Of a stretch of 64,000 nt of DNA, positions 1 to 8,617 are shown one piece after another. A program made the translations under genes and the position numbers. The notes under the pieces are model-generated. The model was not told the origin of the DNA. It did not search any database and was given only the letters and a program-made list of their open reading frames with translations. The stretch spans positions 1-64,000 of the forward strand of contig JAFUOS010000013.1 of the NCBI GenBank assembly GCA_017472665.1. The letters run 5' to 3'. Positions within the stretch are counted from its first letter, which is position 1, and each line of letters opens with the position of its first letter. This DNA is from Tyzzerella sp. (GTDB lineage: Bacteria > Bacillota > Clostridia > Lachnospirales > Lachnospiraceae).

Positions 1-222
1 CTTTTAGGTCAGACCAAGGAAAAGATTGCAGAGACTGCAAGAAAATTAGGATTCGAAAATATTATTATGACAGAGTCCTTAGAGGAAGCTGTGGATACAT
101 GCGCAAGACTGGCTGAGCCAGGTGATGCAGTGCTCCTTTCGCCTGCATGTGCAAGCTGGGGGATGTTTAAGAATTATGAAGAACGTGGAGATAAGTTCAA
201 AGAGATGGTAAAAGCCTTATAA
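1..222 (+). CDS. murD: MurD, UDP-N-acetylmuramoylalanine--D-glutamate ligase (3' end only)
   Basis: Partial gene cut by the window edge: 73 C-terminal residues, then TAA at 220-222. MurD adds D-glutamate to UDP-MurNAc-L-Ala in the cytoplasm during peptidoglycan precursor synthesis. The visible part is the third (C-terminal) domain of Mur ligases, with [19 protein letters not shown], the signature of the MurD C-terminus. It lies 14 bp upstream of ftsW on the same strand, as in division/cell-wall clusters. Everything upstream, including the ATP-binding domain, is outside the window. Confidence 0.9.
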   Translation, partial: LLGQTKEKIAETARKLGFENIIMTESLEEAVDTCARLAEPGDAVLLSPACASWGMFKNYEERGDKFKEMVKAL

Positions 223-236
223 GGAGTGAAGATTCG

Positions 237-1349
237 TTGAAACGACCGAAGCAGAAGAGAGGATTTGATTATGGTCTTCTCGTGGTTGTTCTTATACTGG
301 TGATAATCGGATTGATGATCCTGTACAGTACGAGCGCTTATAATGGTCAGGTGAAATTCCACGATTCGTTTTATTATTTGAAGAAACAGGCATTTGCCAC
401 ATCCCTGGGATTGGCACTGATGTATGTGATGGCAAATATTGATTATCATGTGTGGGAGAAATTTTCAGTGCCCGCATATATAGTTGCAATTCTGCTTTCT
501 CTTGCAGTATTGTTTTTTGGTGATGAGTATAATGGGTCCAAAAGATGGTTGTCTTTTGGACCTTTGTCGTTTCAGCCCTCGGAATTTGCAAAAGTGGCGG
601 TGATTTTGTTTCTCGCTCATCTGATTGTGAAAAATGTAAAAAATATGAAGAAGATGAAGACGCTGTTGCTTATTATGGTATCGATTCTTCCGATTGTAGG
701 GCTGGTTGGTGCAAGCAACCTGAGTACAGCGATTATTATTTTAGGAATCGGTGTAATCTTGGTGTTTGTGGCAAGTCCGCTTTATGCGCAGTTCGTATGG
801 CTGGGTGCAACAGGTGTGGGATTTCTTGCGATTTTTCTTGCATTGGAAAGTTATCGCTTGGAACGTCTTGCAATTTGGAGAAATCCGGAACAATATGAAA
901 AGGGATATCAGACCCTGCAGGGCCTATATGCGATTGGCTCGGGAGGTCTTTTTGGAAATGGACTCGGAAACAGTATCCAGAAGCTGGGATTCGTGCCGGA
1001 AGCACAAAACGATATGATTTTTTCCATTGTGTGTGAAGAATGGGGACTGGTAGGTGCATCTTTCCTGATTTTGCTGTTTTTGGTTTTAATCTGGCGATTT
1101 TTTGTGATTGCAACGCAGGCGAAAGATTTGTTTGGGTCGCTCATTGCAACGGGCGCTATGGCACATATTATGATTCAGGTGATTTTGAATATTGCGGTTG
1201 TGACGAATACGATTCCAAATACGGGGATTACGCTGCCGTTTGTGAGTTATGGGGGAACTTCAGTTTTATTTCTTCTTGGTGAAATGGGGCTTGTGTTAAG
1301 TGTTTCAAGAGGGTATAATACTTTTGCAGGATTTCAGGGGAGGAAATAA
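237..1349 (+). CDS. ftsW: FtsW/RodA/SpoVE family peptidoglycan glycosyltransferase (SEDS protein)
   Basis: A 370-residue polytopic membrane protein of the SEDS family, which polymerises lipid II into glycan strands with a partner class B PBP. Family motifs are visible: FQPSEFAKV near residue 112, PEAQNDMIFS near 252, and the C-terminal LPFVSYGGTS near 333. The start is TTG at 237, chosen because AAGGAG at 221-226 is correctly spaced and the initial residues MKRPKQKRG form a normal cytoplasmic basic end. It follows murD and precedes divIB by 1 bp. No murG lies between ftsW and divIB, unlike many dcw clusters. FtsW and the sporulation paralogue SpoVE cannot be separated on sequence alone; position favours FtsW. 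Confidence 0.9.
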   Translation: MKRPKQKRGFDYGLLVVVLILVIIGLMILYSTSAYNGQVKFHDSFYYLKKQAFATSLGLALMYVMANIDYHVWEKFSVPAYIVAILLSLAVLFFGDEYNGSKRWLSFGPLSFQPSEFAKVAVILFLAHLIVKNVKNMKKMKTLLLIMVSILPIVGLVGASNLSTAIIILGIGVILVFVASPLYAQFVWLGATGVGFLAIFLALESYRLERLAIWRNPEQYEKGYQTLQGLYAIGSGGLFGNGLGNSIQKLGFVPEAQNDMIFSIVCEEWGLVGASFLILLFLVLIWRFFVIATQAKDLFGSLIATGAMAHIMIQVILNIAVVTNTIPNTGITLPFVSYGGTSVLFLLGEMGLVLSVSRGYNTFAGFQGRK

Positions 1350-1350
1350 A

Positions 1351-2121
1351 ATGCAGAAACAAAGAGATGAAAAAGAAGAAAGACCGAAGAGAAGGCGCAA
1401 GAAAAAAAGCCGGTTCGGTTATTATTTATATGCATTGATTATGCTGATTTTAACACTGGCGAATATCGTGGTGGCAACATTTTTGCTGACCTATGTCCAG
1501 GATATAGAAGTGACAGGGACAAATTACAGTGAAAAACAGGATATTATCGAATGGGTAGAAGAGGACCCGCTTACAGTGAATTCGATATATGCTGTTCTGA
1601 AGTACAAATTTGGTTCTTACACGATACCAACATATTTACAAGATGTAAGTGTAGGATTTAAGGCACCTTGGAAACTGAGAGTGAAAGTACAAGAGAAAGA
1701 GATTATGGGATGCATCCTGGTTGACAATGATTATGTCTATTTTTCAGAGGATGGAACGGTGCTTTTAAAAGGAACGGAGATTCTTGACGGCATCCCCGTC
1801 ATTGAGGGACTGAAAGTCGGAGATGTGAAGCTGTATAAGAAGTTGGAGATTGGGAATGAAAAAGTATTTTCCTATATCATAGACATTTCGAAGGAAATTA
1901 CAGAAAGGGAACTGTCTCCGGACCGACTGGTATGGGAAGATGACAGTATGAATCTCTATTTTGGTGAAATTTGTGTACAGCTCGGAAAGATAAATTTTGA
2001 TGAAAAATTGACTCAGCTTCCTCCGATTTTGGAAAAGCTGGAAGGAAAGAAAGGAACATTACATCTGGAGCATTATAGCGAGATGAGCAATAGTATTAGT
2101 TTTGAAGAAGCTGTTGAATAA
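1351..2121 (+). CDS. divIB: FtsQ/DivIB cell division protein
   Basis: A 256-residue bitopic protein of the divisome. The N-terminus is strongly basic (RPKRRRKKKSR), followed by one membrane segment around residues 27-48 and an extracytoplasmic POTRA/FtsQ-type domain. In the family it bridges the late divisome (FtsL/DivIC, FtsW/PBP2b). The ATG at 1351 is preferred over an upstream in-frame start because AGGGGAGG at 1337-1344 sits just before it; the upstream ATG lies inside ftsW. Assignment rests on topology and location between ftsW and ftsZ, since the extracellular domain diverges quickly in this family. Confidence 0.85.
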   Translation: MQKQRDEKEERPKRRRKKKSRFGYYLYALIMLILTLANIVVATFLLTYVQDIEVTGTNYSEKQDIIEWVEEDPLTVNSIYAVLKYKFGSYTIPTYLQDVSVGFKAPWKLRVKVQEKEIMGCILVDNDYVYFSEDGTVLLKGTEILDGIPVIEGLKVGDVKLYKKLEIGNEKVFSYIIDISKEITERELSPDRLVWEDDSMNLYFGEICVQLGKINFDEKLTQLPPILEKLEGKKGTLHLEHYSEMSNSISFEEAVE

Positions 2122-2262
2122 AAATCCCAATAAAAAAGAAAAAAATAAGGATTTTGGTATTGATTATTTGACAAAAAGCCGATATTATATAAATGTATGG
2201 CAAAGTGCGATATAGTCTAAGGGACGTATAAGATAAATAAGGAAACGAAGGAGGAGACACTC

Positions 2263-3474
2263 TTGTTAGAAATCAAAACAAACGAATCAGAAGCAGCAGC
2301 AAAAATTATTGTAATCGGTATTGGTGGCGGCGGAAATAACGCTGTAAATCGCATGATTGACGAGCAGATTGCAGGAGTAGAATTTATTGCAATTAATACA
2401 GATAAACAAGCATTACAGTTATCGAAAGCTCCAACGCTTATGCAGATCGGGGACAAGATTACAAAAGGACTTGGCGCCGGAGCAAAACCAGAAGTTGGAG
2501 AAAAAGCAGCAGAAGAAAGTGCAGAAGAAATCGCAGCAGCAATCAAAGGTGCCGACATGGTATTTGTTACCTGTGGTATGGGTGGCGGAACCGGTACAGG
2601 TGCGACACCGGTTGTAGCACGTATTGCAAAAGAAATGGGAGCACTTACCGTAGGTGTTGTTACAAAACCTTTCCGTTTTGAATCAAAGACACGTATGAAC
2701 AATGCGCTTCAAGGAATCGAAAAATTAAAAGAAAACGTTGACACATTGATTGTCATTCCAAACGATAAATTATTAGAAATCGTTGACAGAAGAACAACGA
2801 TGCCAGAAGCTCTTAAGAAAGCTGACGCAGTATTGCAGCAAGGTATCCAAGGTATCACAGACCTCATTAATGTACCATCATTAATCAACCTTGACTTTGC
2901 AGATATCCAGACAGTTATGATTGACAAGGGTATCGCTCATATCGGTATCGGTTATGGTAAGGGTGATGACAAGGCTCTTGAAGCTGTGAAACAGGCAGTT
3001 GCAAGTCCACTTCTTGAAACAACAATTTCAGGTGCATCACACGTTATCATCAATATTTCTGGTGATATTACACTTATGGATGCAAGCGATGCAGCAGAAT
3101 ATGTACAAGACCTTGCAGGTGAAGAAGCAAACATCATCTTCGGTGCAATGTATGATGATACAAAGACAGACGAAGCTACTATTACAGTAATTGCGACAGG
3201 ATTACATAACGTAGGCGGAACTGCTTCTAAATTGAAATCAAGATTGGAAGGAACAAAAGTACCACCAATTCAAAATGTGGAAAAATACGAAACTCCAGTT
3301 GTACCAACACCAAAGGTACAAGAACTTGATTTAGGATTAGCAAATCCAACACCGGCAAAATCAACTGTACAGCCAAGTACAGCAGGAACTGTTCCAACAC
3401 TGCAGGTACCAAGAACACCAACAAGCCAGGTAAAAGAACAGTCTATCAAGATTCCTACATTCTTAAAGAAATAG
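2263..3474 (+). CDS. ftsZ: FtsZ, tubulin-like cell division GTPase
   Basis: 403 residues, the usual length. FtsZ polymerises with GTP into the cytokinetic ring. [13 protein letters not shown] lies near residues 19-31 and the tubulin signature [10 protein letters not shown] near 107-116. After residue about 315 comes a variable P/T-rich linker, ending in a basic C-terminal peptide (IKIPTFLKK) that binds FtsA/SepF/ZapA-type partners. The start is TTG at 2263 with GAAGGAGG at 2247-2254. Upstream (2122-2262) a TTGACA at 2168-2173 is followed by an AT-rich TATATAAAT stretch with poor spacing, so a separate promoter is possible but weak. A clear terminator follows at 3499-3525. Confidence 0.97.
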   Translation: MLEIKTNESEAAAKIIVIGIGGGGNNAVNRMIDEQIAGVEFIAINTDKQALQLSKAPTLMQIGDKITKGLGAGAKPEVGEKAAEESAEEIAAAIKGADMVFVTCGMGGGTGTGATPVVARIAKEMGALTVGVVTKPFRFESKTRMNNALQGIEKLKENVDTLIVIPNDKLLEIVDRRTTMPEALKKADAVLQQGIQGITDLINVPSLINLDFADIQTVMIDKGIAHIGIGYGKGDDKALEAVKQAVASPLLETTISGASHVIINISGDITLMDASDAAEYVQDLAGEEANIIFGAMYDDTKTDEATITVIATGLHNVGGTASKLKSRLEGTKVPPIQNVEKYETPVVPTPKVQELDLGLANPTPAKSTVQPSTAGTVPTLQVPRTPTSQVKEQSIKIPTFLKK

Positions 3475-3498
3475 GACAAGCTTAGAAGGTATACACAG

Positions 3499-3525
3499 GG
3501 ACTCGAGGAAACTCGGGTCCTTTTT
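3499..3525 (+). terminator. Rho-independent terminator after ftsZ
   Basis: A 9-bp stem GGACTCGAG/CTCGGGTCC (one G-U pair) with a GAAA tetraloop, then five T residues. It separates the division genes from the sporulation block. Confidence 0.85.
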
Positions 3526-3560
3526 CTGTGAGTGGTTACAATATTTCTGAAGTCGTATCG

Positions 3561-3645
3561 TGTCGGATTTTTAAATAAAATATCGAATAAAAAGTTTGTT
3601 TTCACAGAAAATACGACAAACTTCTCAAATTTCATTTCTTATAAT
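3561..3645 (+). promoter_or_regulatory. Putative Spo0A-controlled promoter of spoIIGA-sigE
   Basis: The intergenic region holds three near matches to the 0A box TGTCGAA: TGTCGGA at 3561-3567, TATCGAA at 3581-3587, and the reverse of TGTCGTA at 3612-3618. A consensus -10 TATAAT follows at 3640-3645, with no good -35 at 17 bp. In Bacillus the spoIIG promoter is sigma-A-dependent, has a poor -35 arrangement and needs Spo0A~P. The layout here matches that, but binding is inferred. Confidence 0.45.
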
Positions 3646-3700
3646 AAGTCTTGCTTGAGTACCAAATCGATTTAGTAGCGAAAGAGAAAGTAGGTGGAAC

Positions 3701-4483
3701 GTGTACTATGAATTATATGTAGACGTACTGTTTTTGGTGAATTTTATGATGGATTACCTGTTATTGCTTCTGGTAAAGAAGATGCTGAAATGTACTGCCA
3801 CACATGGAAGTGTCTGTCTGGGAGCCGCAGTAGGGTCATTTTTGACCTGCGTCATCGTCGTATTGCCAATCCCGTATGCCGTTTTAAAATTCGTATTGTT
3901 CCATATGGTAGTAAATACATTTATGATTCGAGCTGGACTTAAAATCAAAAAAGCGAGAACTTTTGTGAAAGCATATATTTTACTTTACATAGGCGGCTTT
4001 TTGCTAGGTGGTGTACTGGAGGCGGTGCATCAGTATGTAAGAGTAGGAAGTCTGTTTTTTGCAATTGCAATCGGTGGATATTGCTTGGTTTCAAAGCTCT
4101 GGGATTTTATTGGCTCTATGCAAAGGATAAATCAATGTCATTGCAAAGTCGATTTGTATCTGGGTGAGAAAATGTGTCATGTAGAGGGAATCATTGACAC
4201 GGGAAATGGACTTCGTGATCCGATTTCCAATCAGCCGGTTAGTATTCTGGATAAAACGGTTGCCAGACAGTTTTTGGGAGATGAGAAGCTGTCACAGGTC
4301 CGTTACATTCCTTATCATTCGATAGGGAAACAAGAGGGAGTTTTACTTGCTTTGAAAATTGATCAAATGTGCATTCACAGGGAGAATGAATGCTGGGTGA
4401 AAGAGCCTTTAATAGGGGTAAGTGAAGAGACGATTTCTGCCGAGGGAGAGTATAAAATGATTTTAAATCCGAATTTATTTTAG
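3701..4483 (+). CDS. spoIIGA: SpoIIGA, pro-sigma-E processing aspartic peptidase
   Basis: 260 residues. The first half is a polytopic membrane domain (about five hydrophobic segments beginning LYVDVLFLVNFMMDYLLLLL). The second half is a cytoplasmic retropepsin-like domain with the catalytic motif IIDTGNGLRDP (Asp about 166). SpoIIGA sits in the sporulation septum and, once activated by SpoIIR from the forespore, removes the pro-peptide of sigma-E in the mother cell. The start is GTG at 3701 with TAGGTGG upstream. It is followed 12 bp later by sigE, the conserved spoIIG operon order. Confidence 0.93.
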   Translation: MYYELYVDVLFLVNFMMDYLLLLLVKKMLKCTATHGSVCLGAAVGSFLTCVIVVLPIPYAVLKFVLFHMVVNTFMIRAGLKIKKARTFVKAYILLYIGGFLLGGVLEAVHQYVRVGSLFFAIAIGGYCLVSKLWDFIGSMQRINQCHCKVDLYLGEKMCHVEGIIDTGNGLRDPISNQPVSILDKTVARQFLGDEKLSQVRYIPYHSIGKQEGVLLALKIDQMCIHRENECWVKEPLIGVSEETISAEGEYKMILNPNLF

Positions 4484-4495
4484 GAGGATTTGAAA

Positions 4496-5239
4496 ATGGT
4501 TGTAAAAGTAGCGATACCACATCAATTAAAATGGAAAGTGATACCAGGATTTCGAACAATCCTGTTTCCGGAGAAAAAGGATATACATTACATAGGGGGT
4601 ACGGAGGTTTTACCGGCTCCGTTAGAAGCGGAAGAGGAAAATGCTGCGATTGCAGAATTGGGGACAGAGCTGGAAGAGCAGGCAAAGAAGAAACTCATTG
4701 AACATAATTTGCGGTTGGTTGTATATATTGCCAAGAAATTCGATAATACAGGGGTTGGAGTAGAAGATTTGATTTCCATCGGAACGATTGGACTGATTAA
4801 GGCAATTAATACATTTAATCCAACGAAGAAAATTAAACTTGCGACGTACGCATCAAGGTGTATTGAAAATGAGATTTTGATGTATCTGCGCCGCAATAAT
4901 AAGACAAAATTGGAGGTTTCCATTGACGAGCCGCTCAATGTGGATTGGGATGGAAATGAACTCCTCTTGTCGGATATTTTAGGGACAGAGGAGGATACAA
5001 TTTATAAAGATTTAGAAAATGAGGCAGAACGGAGACTCTTGGTAAAGGCAATCAATGGGCTTTCCAGCAGGGAGAGGCTGATTGTGAAAATGCGATATGG
5101 GCTGGAGTCGGAAAGTGGGGAGGAAAAGACACAGAAGGAAGTTGCGGATATATTGGGGATTTCGCAGTCGTATATTTCCAGGTTGGAGAAGAAGATTATG
5201 CAGAGGCTGAAACGGGAAATGGTCCGGTATGAATTGTAA
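4496..5239 (+). CDS. sigE: RNA polymerase sporulation sigma factor sigma-E (pro-form)
   Basis: 247 residues, a sigma-70 family factor for early mother-cell transcription. A short amphipathic pro-sequence precedes [10 protein letters not shown]; by alignment with Bacillus pro-sigma-E, cleavage would fall near His31/Tyr32 (inference). Region 2 is almost identical to known SigE ([38 protein letters not shown]) and region 4 ends with [18 protein letters not shown] 4496 is preferred over the overlapping TTG 4490 because TAGGAGG at 4481-4487 is 8 nt from the ATG. It is co-transcribed with its peptidase gene. Confidence 0.96.
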   Translation: MVVKVAIPHQLKWKVIPGFRTILFPEKKDIHYIGGTEVLPAPLEAEEENAAIAELGTELEEQAKKKLIEHNLRLVVYIAKKFDNTGVGVEDLISIGTIGLIKAINTFNPTKKIKLATYASRCIENEILMYLRRNNKTKLEVSIDEPLNVDWDGNELLLSDILGTEEDTIYKDLENEAERRLLVKAINGLSSRERLIVKMRYGLESESGEEKTQKEVADILGISQSYISRLEKKIMQRLKREMVRYEL

Positions 5240-5266
5240 AATTATTAGAAAGAGATACACCAACTA

Positions 5267-5295
5267 TTGAGAATATGATAATATATAACTATAGA
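5267..5295 (+). promoter_or_regulatory. Possible promoter for the MBL/beta-CASP gene
   Basis: TTGAGA at 5267-5272, 17-bp spacer, TATAGA at 5290-5295, about 90 bp before the next start codon. Moderate match to sigma-A consensus. Confidence 0.4.
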
Positions 5296-5383
5296 AAAAA
5301 TCGGAGCTAAGTGCGAATAATGAACTTGGGTCTGTGTAACCAAGAACAGTGCGCGCGGGGCAAAAAGAAAAGGGGTTGAGTGT

Positions 5384-6991
5384 ATGAAATTGACATTTAT
5401 CGGTGCGGCTCATGAAGTGACCGGCAGCTGCCATCTCTTGGAGGCAAATGGAAAGAATATTCTGATTGACTGCGGAATGGAGCAGGGACCAGATTTGTAT
5501 GAGAATCAAGAAGTGCCAGTGGCTGCGGGCGAGATTGATTACATTCTATTGACACATGCGCACATTGACCATTCCGGATTGATTCCATTGATGTGTAAAC
5601 ATGGATTCAAAGGAGAGATTATCACGACATTTGCAACAGCAGATTTATGTAATATTATGCTTCGTGACAGTGCCCATATTCAAGAATTTGAAGCGGAGTG
5701 GAGAAACCGTAAAGCGAGACGTTCGGGAGCTCCGCTCTATGAGCCTTTATATACGACAGAGGATGCGATTGCAGCCATTGAGTTATTGGCGCCTTGCGAT
5801 TACGGGCAGAAACTTGAACTTTGCGCGGGCATTCAAGTGCGTTTTACAGATATCGGGCATTTGCTTGGTTCTGCAAGTATTGAGGTTTGGGTAGAAGAAA
5901 ATGGCGTTTCTAAGAAAATTGTATTTTCTGGTGACGTGGGAAATATTGACCAGCCGATTATCAAAGACCCGAGCATCACAAAAGAGGCAGACTATATTGT
6001 GATTGAGTCTACTTATGGAAATCGGGTTCATAGCGAAGAAAGACCAGATTATCTGGGAGAATTTACAAGAATCTTGCGGGAAACATTTGAAAAAGGTGGA
6101 AATGTAGTGATTCCTTCCTTTGCGGTGGGGAGAACGCAGGAGATTTTGTATTTCATCCGTGAAATCAAAGAGCGAAATTTACTGAGTGAGTTCCCAAACT
6201 TTGAAGTGTATGTGGATAGCCCACTTGCAATAGAAGCAACGAATGTGTTTACCAAGAACGAGAAAGGTTGTTTTGATGCAGAAGCAATGAAAGTGGTAGA
6301 AAAGGGAGTGAATCCATTGGTTTTCCCAGGATTGAAACTTTCTGTTACAAGTGACGATTCGAAACTAATTAATTTTGATAGCAATCCAAAAGTTATTATA
6401 TCTGCGTCTGGAATGTGCGAAGCGGGTAGAATTCGCCATCATTTGAAACATAATCTCTGGAGAAAAGAGTGTACCGTTCTTTTTGTGGGATATCAGGCAG
6501 TGGGAACATTGGGACGGAAACTTATTGAAGGTGCTTCTTCAGTGAAACTGTTTGGTGAAAACATTGAGGTTTCCGCAAGAATTGAATCCTTGAAAGGAAT
6601 CAGCGGTCATGCAGATATGAATGGACTTTTAAATTGGCTGCGTGGATTTGAATCGAAAGTGCAGCATGTATTTGTGGTGCATGGTGAGGATGCCGTGACG
6701 GATGAGTTTGCGCAGACGATTACGGATACATTCGGGTGGAAGGCATTTGCGCCATATTCTGGCGGCTGTGTGGATTTGATGCAGAATCAGATTTTGGCTG
6801 AGGGTTCTAAGGTTGCCAAGAAAGCGGCTGTGAAGCCTGCGAGAGTCCGTGCTGAAAGTGCATTCAATCGTGTTGTGCTTGCGGCGAAGCGGCTGATGGA
6901 AGTTGTTTTAAAGAATGAAGGTCTTGCAAATAAAGATCTTGCAAAGTTTGAAAGTCAGATTCAGAATTTGGCGGATAAGTGGGATAGGTAA
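5384..6991 (+). CDS. MBL-fold beta-CASP RNA exonuclease/hydrolase (YsfJ/RNase-J-like family)
   Basis: 535 residues. An N-terminal metallo-beta-lactamase domain carries the HxHxDH zinc motif (THAHIDHSG, His58, His60, Asp62, His63). A beta-CASP insert (YVDSPLAIEATNVF, VIISASGMCEAGR) and a C-terminal RMMBL segment (SGHADMNGLLNWL) follow. The architecture matches CPSF73/YsfJ-type proteins acting on RNA 3' ends; the substrate here is unknown. It lies between sigE and sigG, which are adjacent in Bacillus, and seems to be an insertion into that pair. The last 60 residues are a basic, Ala/Lys-rich extension. Confidence 0.85.
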   Translation: MKLTFIGAAHEVTGSCHLLEANGKNILIDCGMEQGPDLYENQEVPVAAGEIDYILLTHAHIDHSGLIPLMCKHGFKGEIITTFATADLCNIMLRDSAHIQEFEAEWRNRKARRSGAPLYEPLYTTEDAIAAIELLAPCDYGQKLELCAGIQVRFTDIGHLLGSASIEVWVEENGVSKKIVFSGDVGNIDQPIIKDPSITKEADYIVIESTYGNRVHSEERPDYLGEFTRILRETFEKGGNVVIPSFAVGRTQEILYFIREIKERNLLSEFPNFEVYVDSPLAIEATNVFTKNEKGCFDAEAMKVVEKGVNPLVFPGLKLSVTSDDSKLINFDSNPKVIISASGMCEAGRIRHHLKHNLWRKECTVLFVGYQAVGTLGRKLIEGASSVKLFGENIEVSARIESLKGISGHADMNGLLNWLRGFESKVQHVFVVHGEDAVTDEFAQTITDTFGWKAFAPYSGGCVDLMQNQILAEGSKVAKKAAVKPARVRAESAFNRVVLAAKRLMEVVLKNEGLANKDLAKFESQIQNLADKWDR

Positions 6992-7050
6992 ACCCCCTTG
7001 TCAAGGACTAAAACTTTTTTTATTTCCGCATAGAGAAGAATACTTCGGAG

Positions 7051-7105
7051 CCATCCTGTGCATCATCTTACTATTACAAAAAGTGATAGGAGGATGACAG
7101 GATGG
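7051..7105 (+). promoter_or_regulatory. Long stem-loop enclosing the sigG RBS and start codon
   Basis: CCATCCTGT (7051-7059) pairs perfectly with ACAGGATGG (7097-7105). Inside it 7061-7064 pairs with 7093-7096, 7066-7070 with 7087-7091, and 7074-7077 with 7083-7086, with an AAAAA loop. About 22 base pairs in total sequester both AGGAGG (7088-7093) and the ATG (7102-7104). In Bacillus subtilis a conserved hairpin at the sigG RBS is known to dampen translation of read-through transcripts from the spoIIG promoter; this appears to be the equivalent. Confidence 0.7.
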
Positions 7106-7881
7106 CTCTTAATAAAGTAGAAATATGTGGGGTAGACACCTCAAAACTTCCAATCTTAAAGGAAGAAGAAAAAAAGGTACTCTTCGAAAGGATAAAAGCA
7201 GGCGACAAAGAAGCAAAAGAAGAATATATCAAAGGAAATCTCAGATTAGTACTAAGCGTCATAAGACGTTTTTCTAATAGTAACGAAAACGCAGATGATT
7301 TATTCCAAATCGGCTGCGTGGGTCTCATCAAAGCAATCAATAATTTCAACACAGAACTAGATGTAAAATTTTCCACATACGCAGTTCCCATGATCATCGG
7401 AGAAATCCGCAGATACATGAGGGATAACAATTCTATTCGTGTCAGTCGTTCCCTTCGTGACACGGCATACAAAGCAATCTACGCAAAAGAAAATTATATG
7501 AAACGAAATCTAAGAGAGCCAACCTTAGAAGAAATCGCCACAGAAATCGGAATTGATAAAGAAGACATTGTCTTTGCTCTGGATGCGATTCAGACTCCAA
7601 TGAGCTTGCAGGAACCTGTTTATAATGACGGAGACGATGTCCTGTATGTCATGGATCAGGTAAGCGATAAGAAAAATAAAGAAGAAAACTGGGTGGAAGG
7701 ATTGGCACTGCAGGCAGCCATGGACCGACTTGGCGAGCGGGAAAGATATATTATCCAGCTCCGTTTCTTTGAAGGGAAAACGCAGATTGAAGTAGCCCAA
7801 GACATTGATATTTCACAGGCTCAGGTAAGCCGATTAGAGAAGCATGCATTAAAAGTCATGCGACAATATCTTTTTTCATAA
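7102..7881 (+). CDS. sigG: RNA polymerase sporulation sigma factor sigma-G
   Basis: 259 residues. The N-terminal sequence NKVEICGVDTSKLP is diagnostic for SigG. Region 2 (DLFQIGCVGLIKAINNF, STYAVPMIIGEIRRYMRD), region 3 and region 4 (QIEVAQDIDISQAQVSRLEK) are complete. It drives late forespore gene expression after engulfment. The ATG at 7102 follows AGGAGG at 7088-7093, both inside a predicted hairpin. No convincing sigma-F/G-type promoter was found in 6992-7101, although one is expected. Unlike Bacillus, the gene is separated from sigE by a 1.6-kb MBL gene. Confidence 0.96.
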   Translation: MALNKVEICGVDTSKLPILKEEEKKVLFERIKAGDKEAKEEYIKGNLRLVLSVIRRFSNSNENADDLFQIGCVGLIKAINNFNTELDVKFSTYAVPMIIGEIRRYMRDNNSIRVSRSLRDTAYKAIYAKENYMKRNLREPTLEEIATEIGIDKEDIVFALDAIQTPMSLQEPVYNDGDDVLYVMDQVSDKKNKEENWVEGLALQAAMDRLGERERYIIQLRFFEGKTQIEVAQDIDISQAQVSRLEKHALKVMRQYLFS

Positions 7882-7888
7882 TTAGATA

Positions 7889-7917
7889 TTGAAATTTACG
7901 AGTCTTCATACTATGAT
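7889..7917 (+). promoter_or_regulatory. Promoter of the HAD phosphatase gene
   Basis: TTGAAA (7889-7894), 17-bp spacer, TATGAT (7912-7917): a good sigma-A-type match 28 bp upstream of the start codon, just after sigG. Confidence 0.6.
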
Positions 7918-7945
7918 AGATTTATAAATCTAAAGGGGGAAGACG

Positions 7946-8599
7946 ATGTACAAGGCATGCATTTTTGACCTGGACGGGACATTGACAGATACATTAGAAT
8001 CCTTGACCTATTCGGTAAATGGAACGCTTAAGGAACTTCAGCTATCTAGTATCACGAGTGAGCAGTGCAAATCCTTTGTGGGAAGCGGGGCAAGATGCCT
8101 CATTGAACGTGCACTTCAGGCTTCAGGAGATAAGGAATTGGTTCATATCGAAGAAGCGATGGAGATTTATAAACGCATTTTTAAAGTAAATTGCACATAT
8201 CATGTGTCACCTTACGAAGGAATCGTGGAAATTTTGAAAGCTTTGAAAGAACGGGGCATTCGATTGGCAGTGTTGTCCAATAAGCCGCATGACCAGACAA
8301 AAGATGTGGTTGCGACTTTCTTTGGCACAGATACGTTTGATTATGTGCAGGGACAGCAGGAAGGCATTCCAAGAAAGCCAGATCCAACTGCAGCACTCTT
8401 GATTGCGAAGCAATTTCAGGTTGGTACCGAGGAGTGCGTTTATATCGGAGATTCCGATGTGGACATGCAGACAGCAAATGCGGCCGGCATGGAAAGCGTT
8501 GGGGTGACCTGGGGATTCAGGTCCAAAGAAGTTCTGCTGGAACATGGTGCAAAACACACCATAGACCATCCGGAAGAATTAATTTCAATCGTGAAGTAA
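7946..8599 (+). CDS. HAD-superfamily hydrolase, phosphoglycolate-phosphatase-like
   Basis: 217 residues, class IA HAD fold. Motif I is FDLDGTLTDT with nucleophile Asp8 and acid/base Asp10; motif II LSNKPH; motif III RKPDP; motif IV GDSDVDMQTA. The alpha-helical cap follows motif I. Members (Gph, PpaX, YbiV-like) dephosphorylate small molecules such as phosphoglycolate; the exact substrate cannot be read from sequence. A strong RBS (AAAGGGGGAAG) precedes ATG 7946. It is followed 18 bp later by a small acidic protein gene on the same strand. Confidence 0.85.
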   Translation: MYKACIFDLDGTLTDTLESLTYSVNGTLKELQLSSITSEQCKSFVGSGARCLIERALQASGDKELVHIEEAMEIYKRIFKVNCTYHVSPYEGIVEILKALKERGIRLAVLSNKPHDQTKDVVATFFGTDTFDYVQGQQEGIPRKPDPTAALLIAKQFQVGTEECVYIGDSDVDMQTANAAGMESVGVTWGFRSKEVLLEHGAKHTIDHPEELISIVK

Positions 8600-8617
8600 A
8601 AAGGAGCAAAGAGGATT

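Noticed and set aside
2217-2702. 161-codon reverse frame within ftsZ
   Set aside because: It lies antisense to the conserved ftsZ GTPase region; its composition (Ala/Pro/Ser-rich) only mirrors ftsZ codons.
7021-7060. Sigma-F/G-type promoter before sigG (CGCATA with CATCCTG)
   Set aside because: Spacing is 19 bp and the -10 matches poorly, so I did not list it as a feature.
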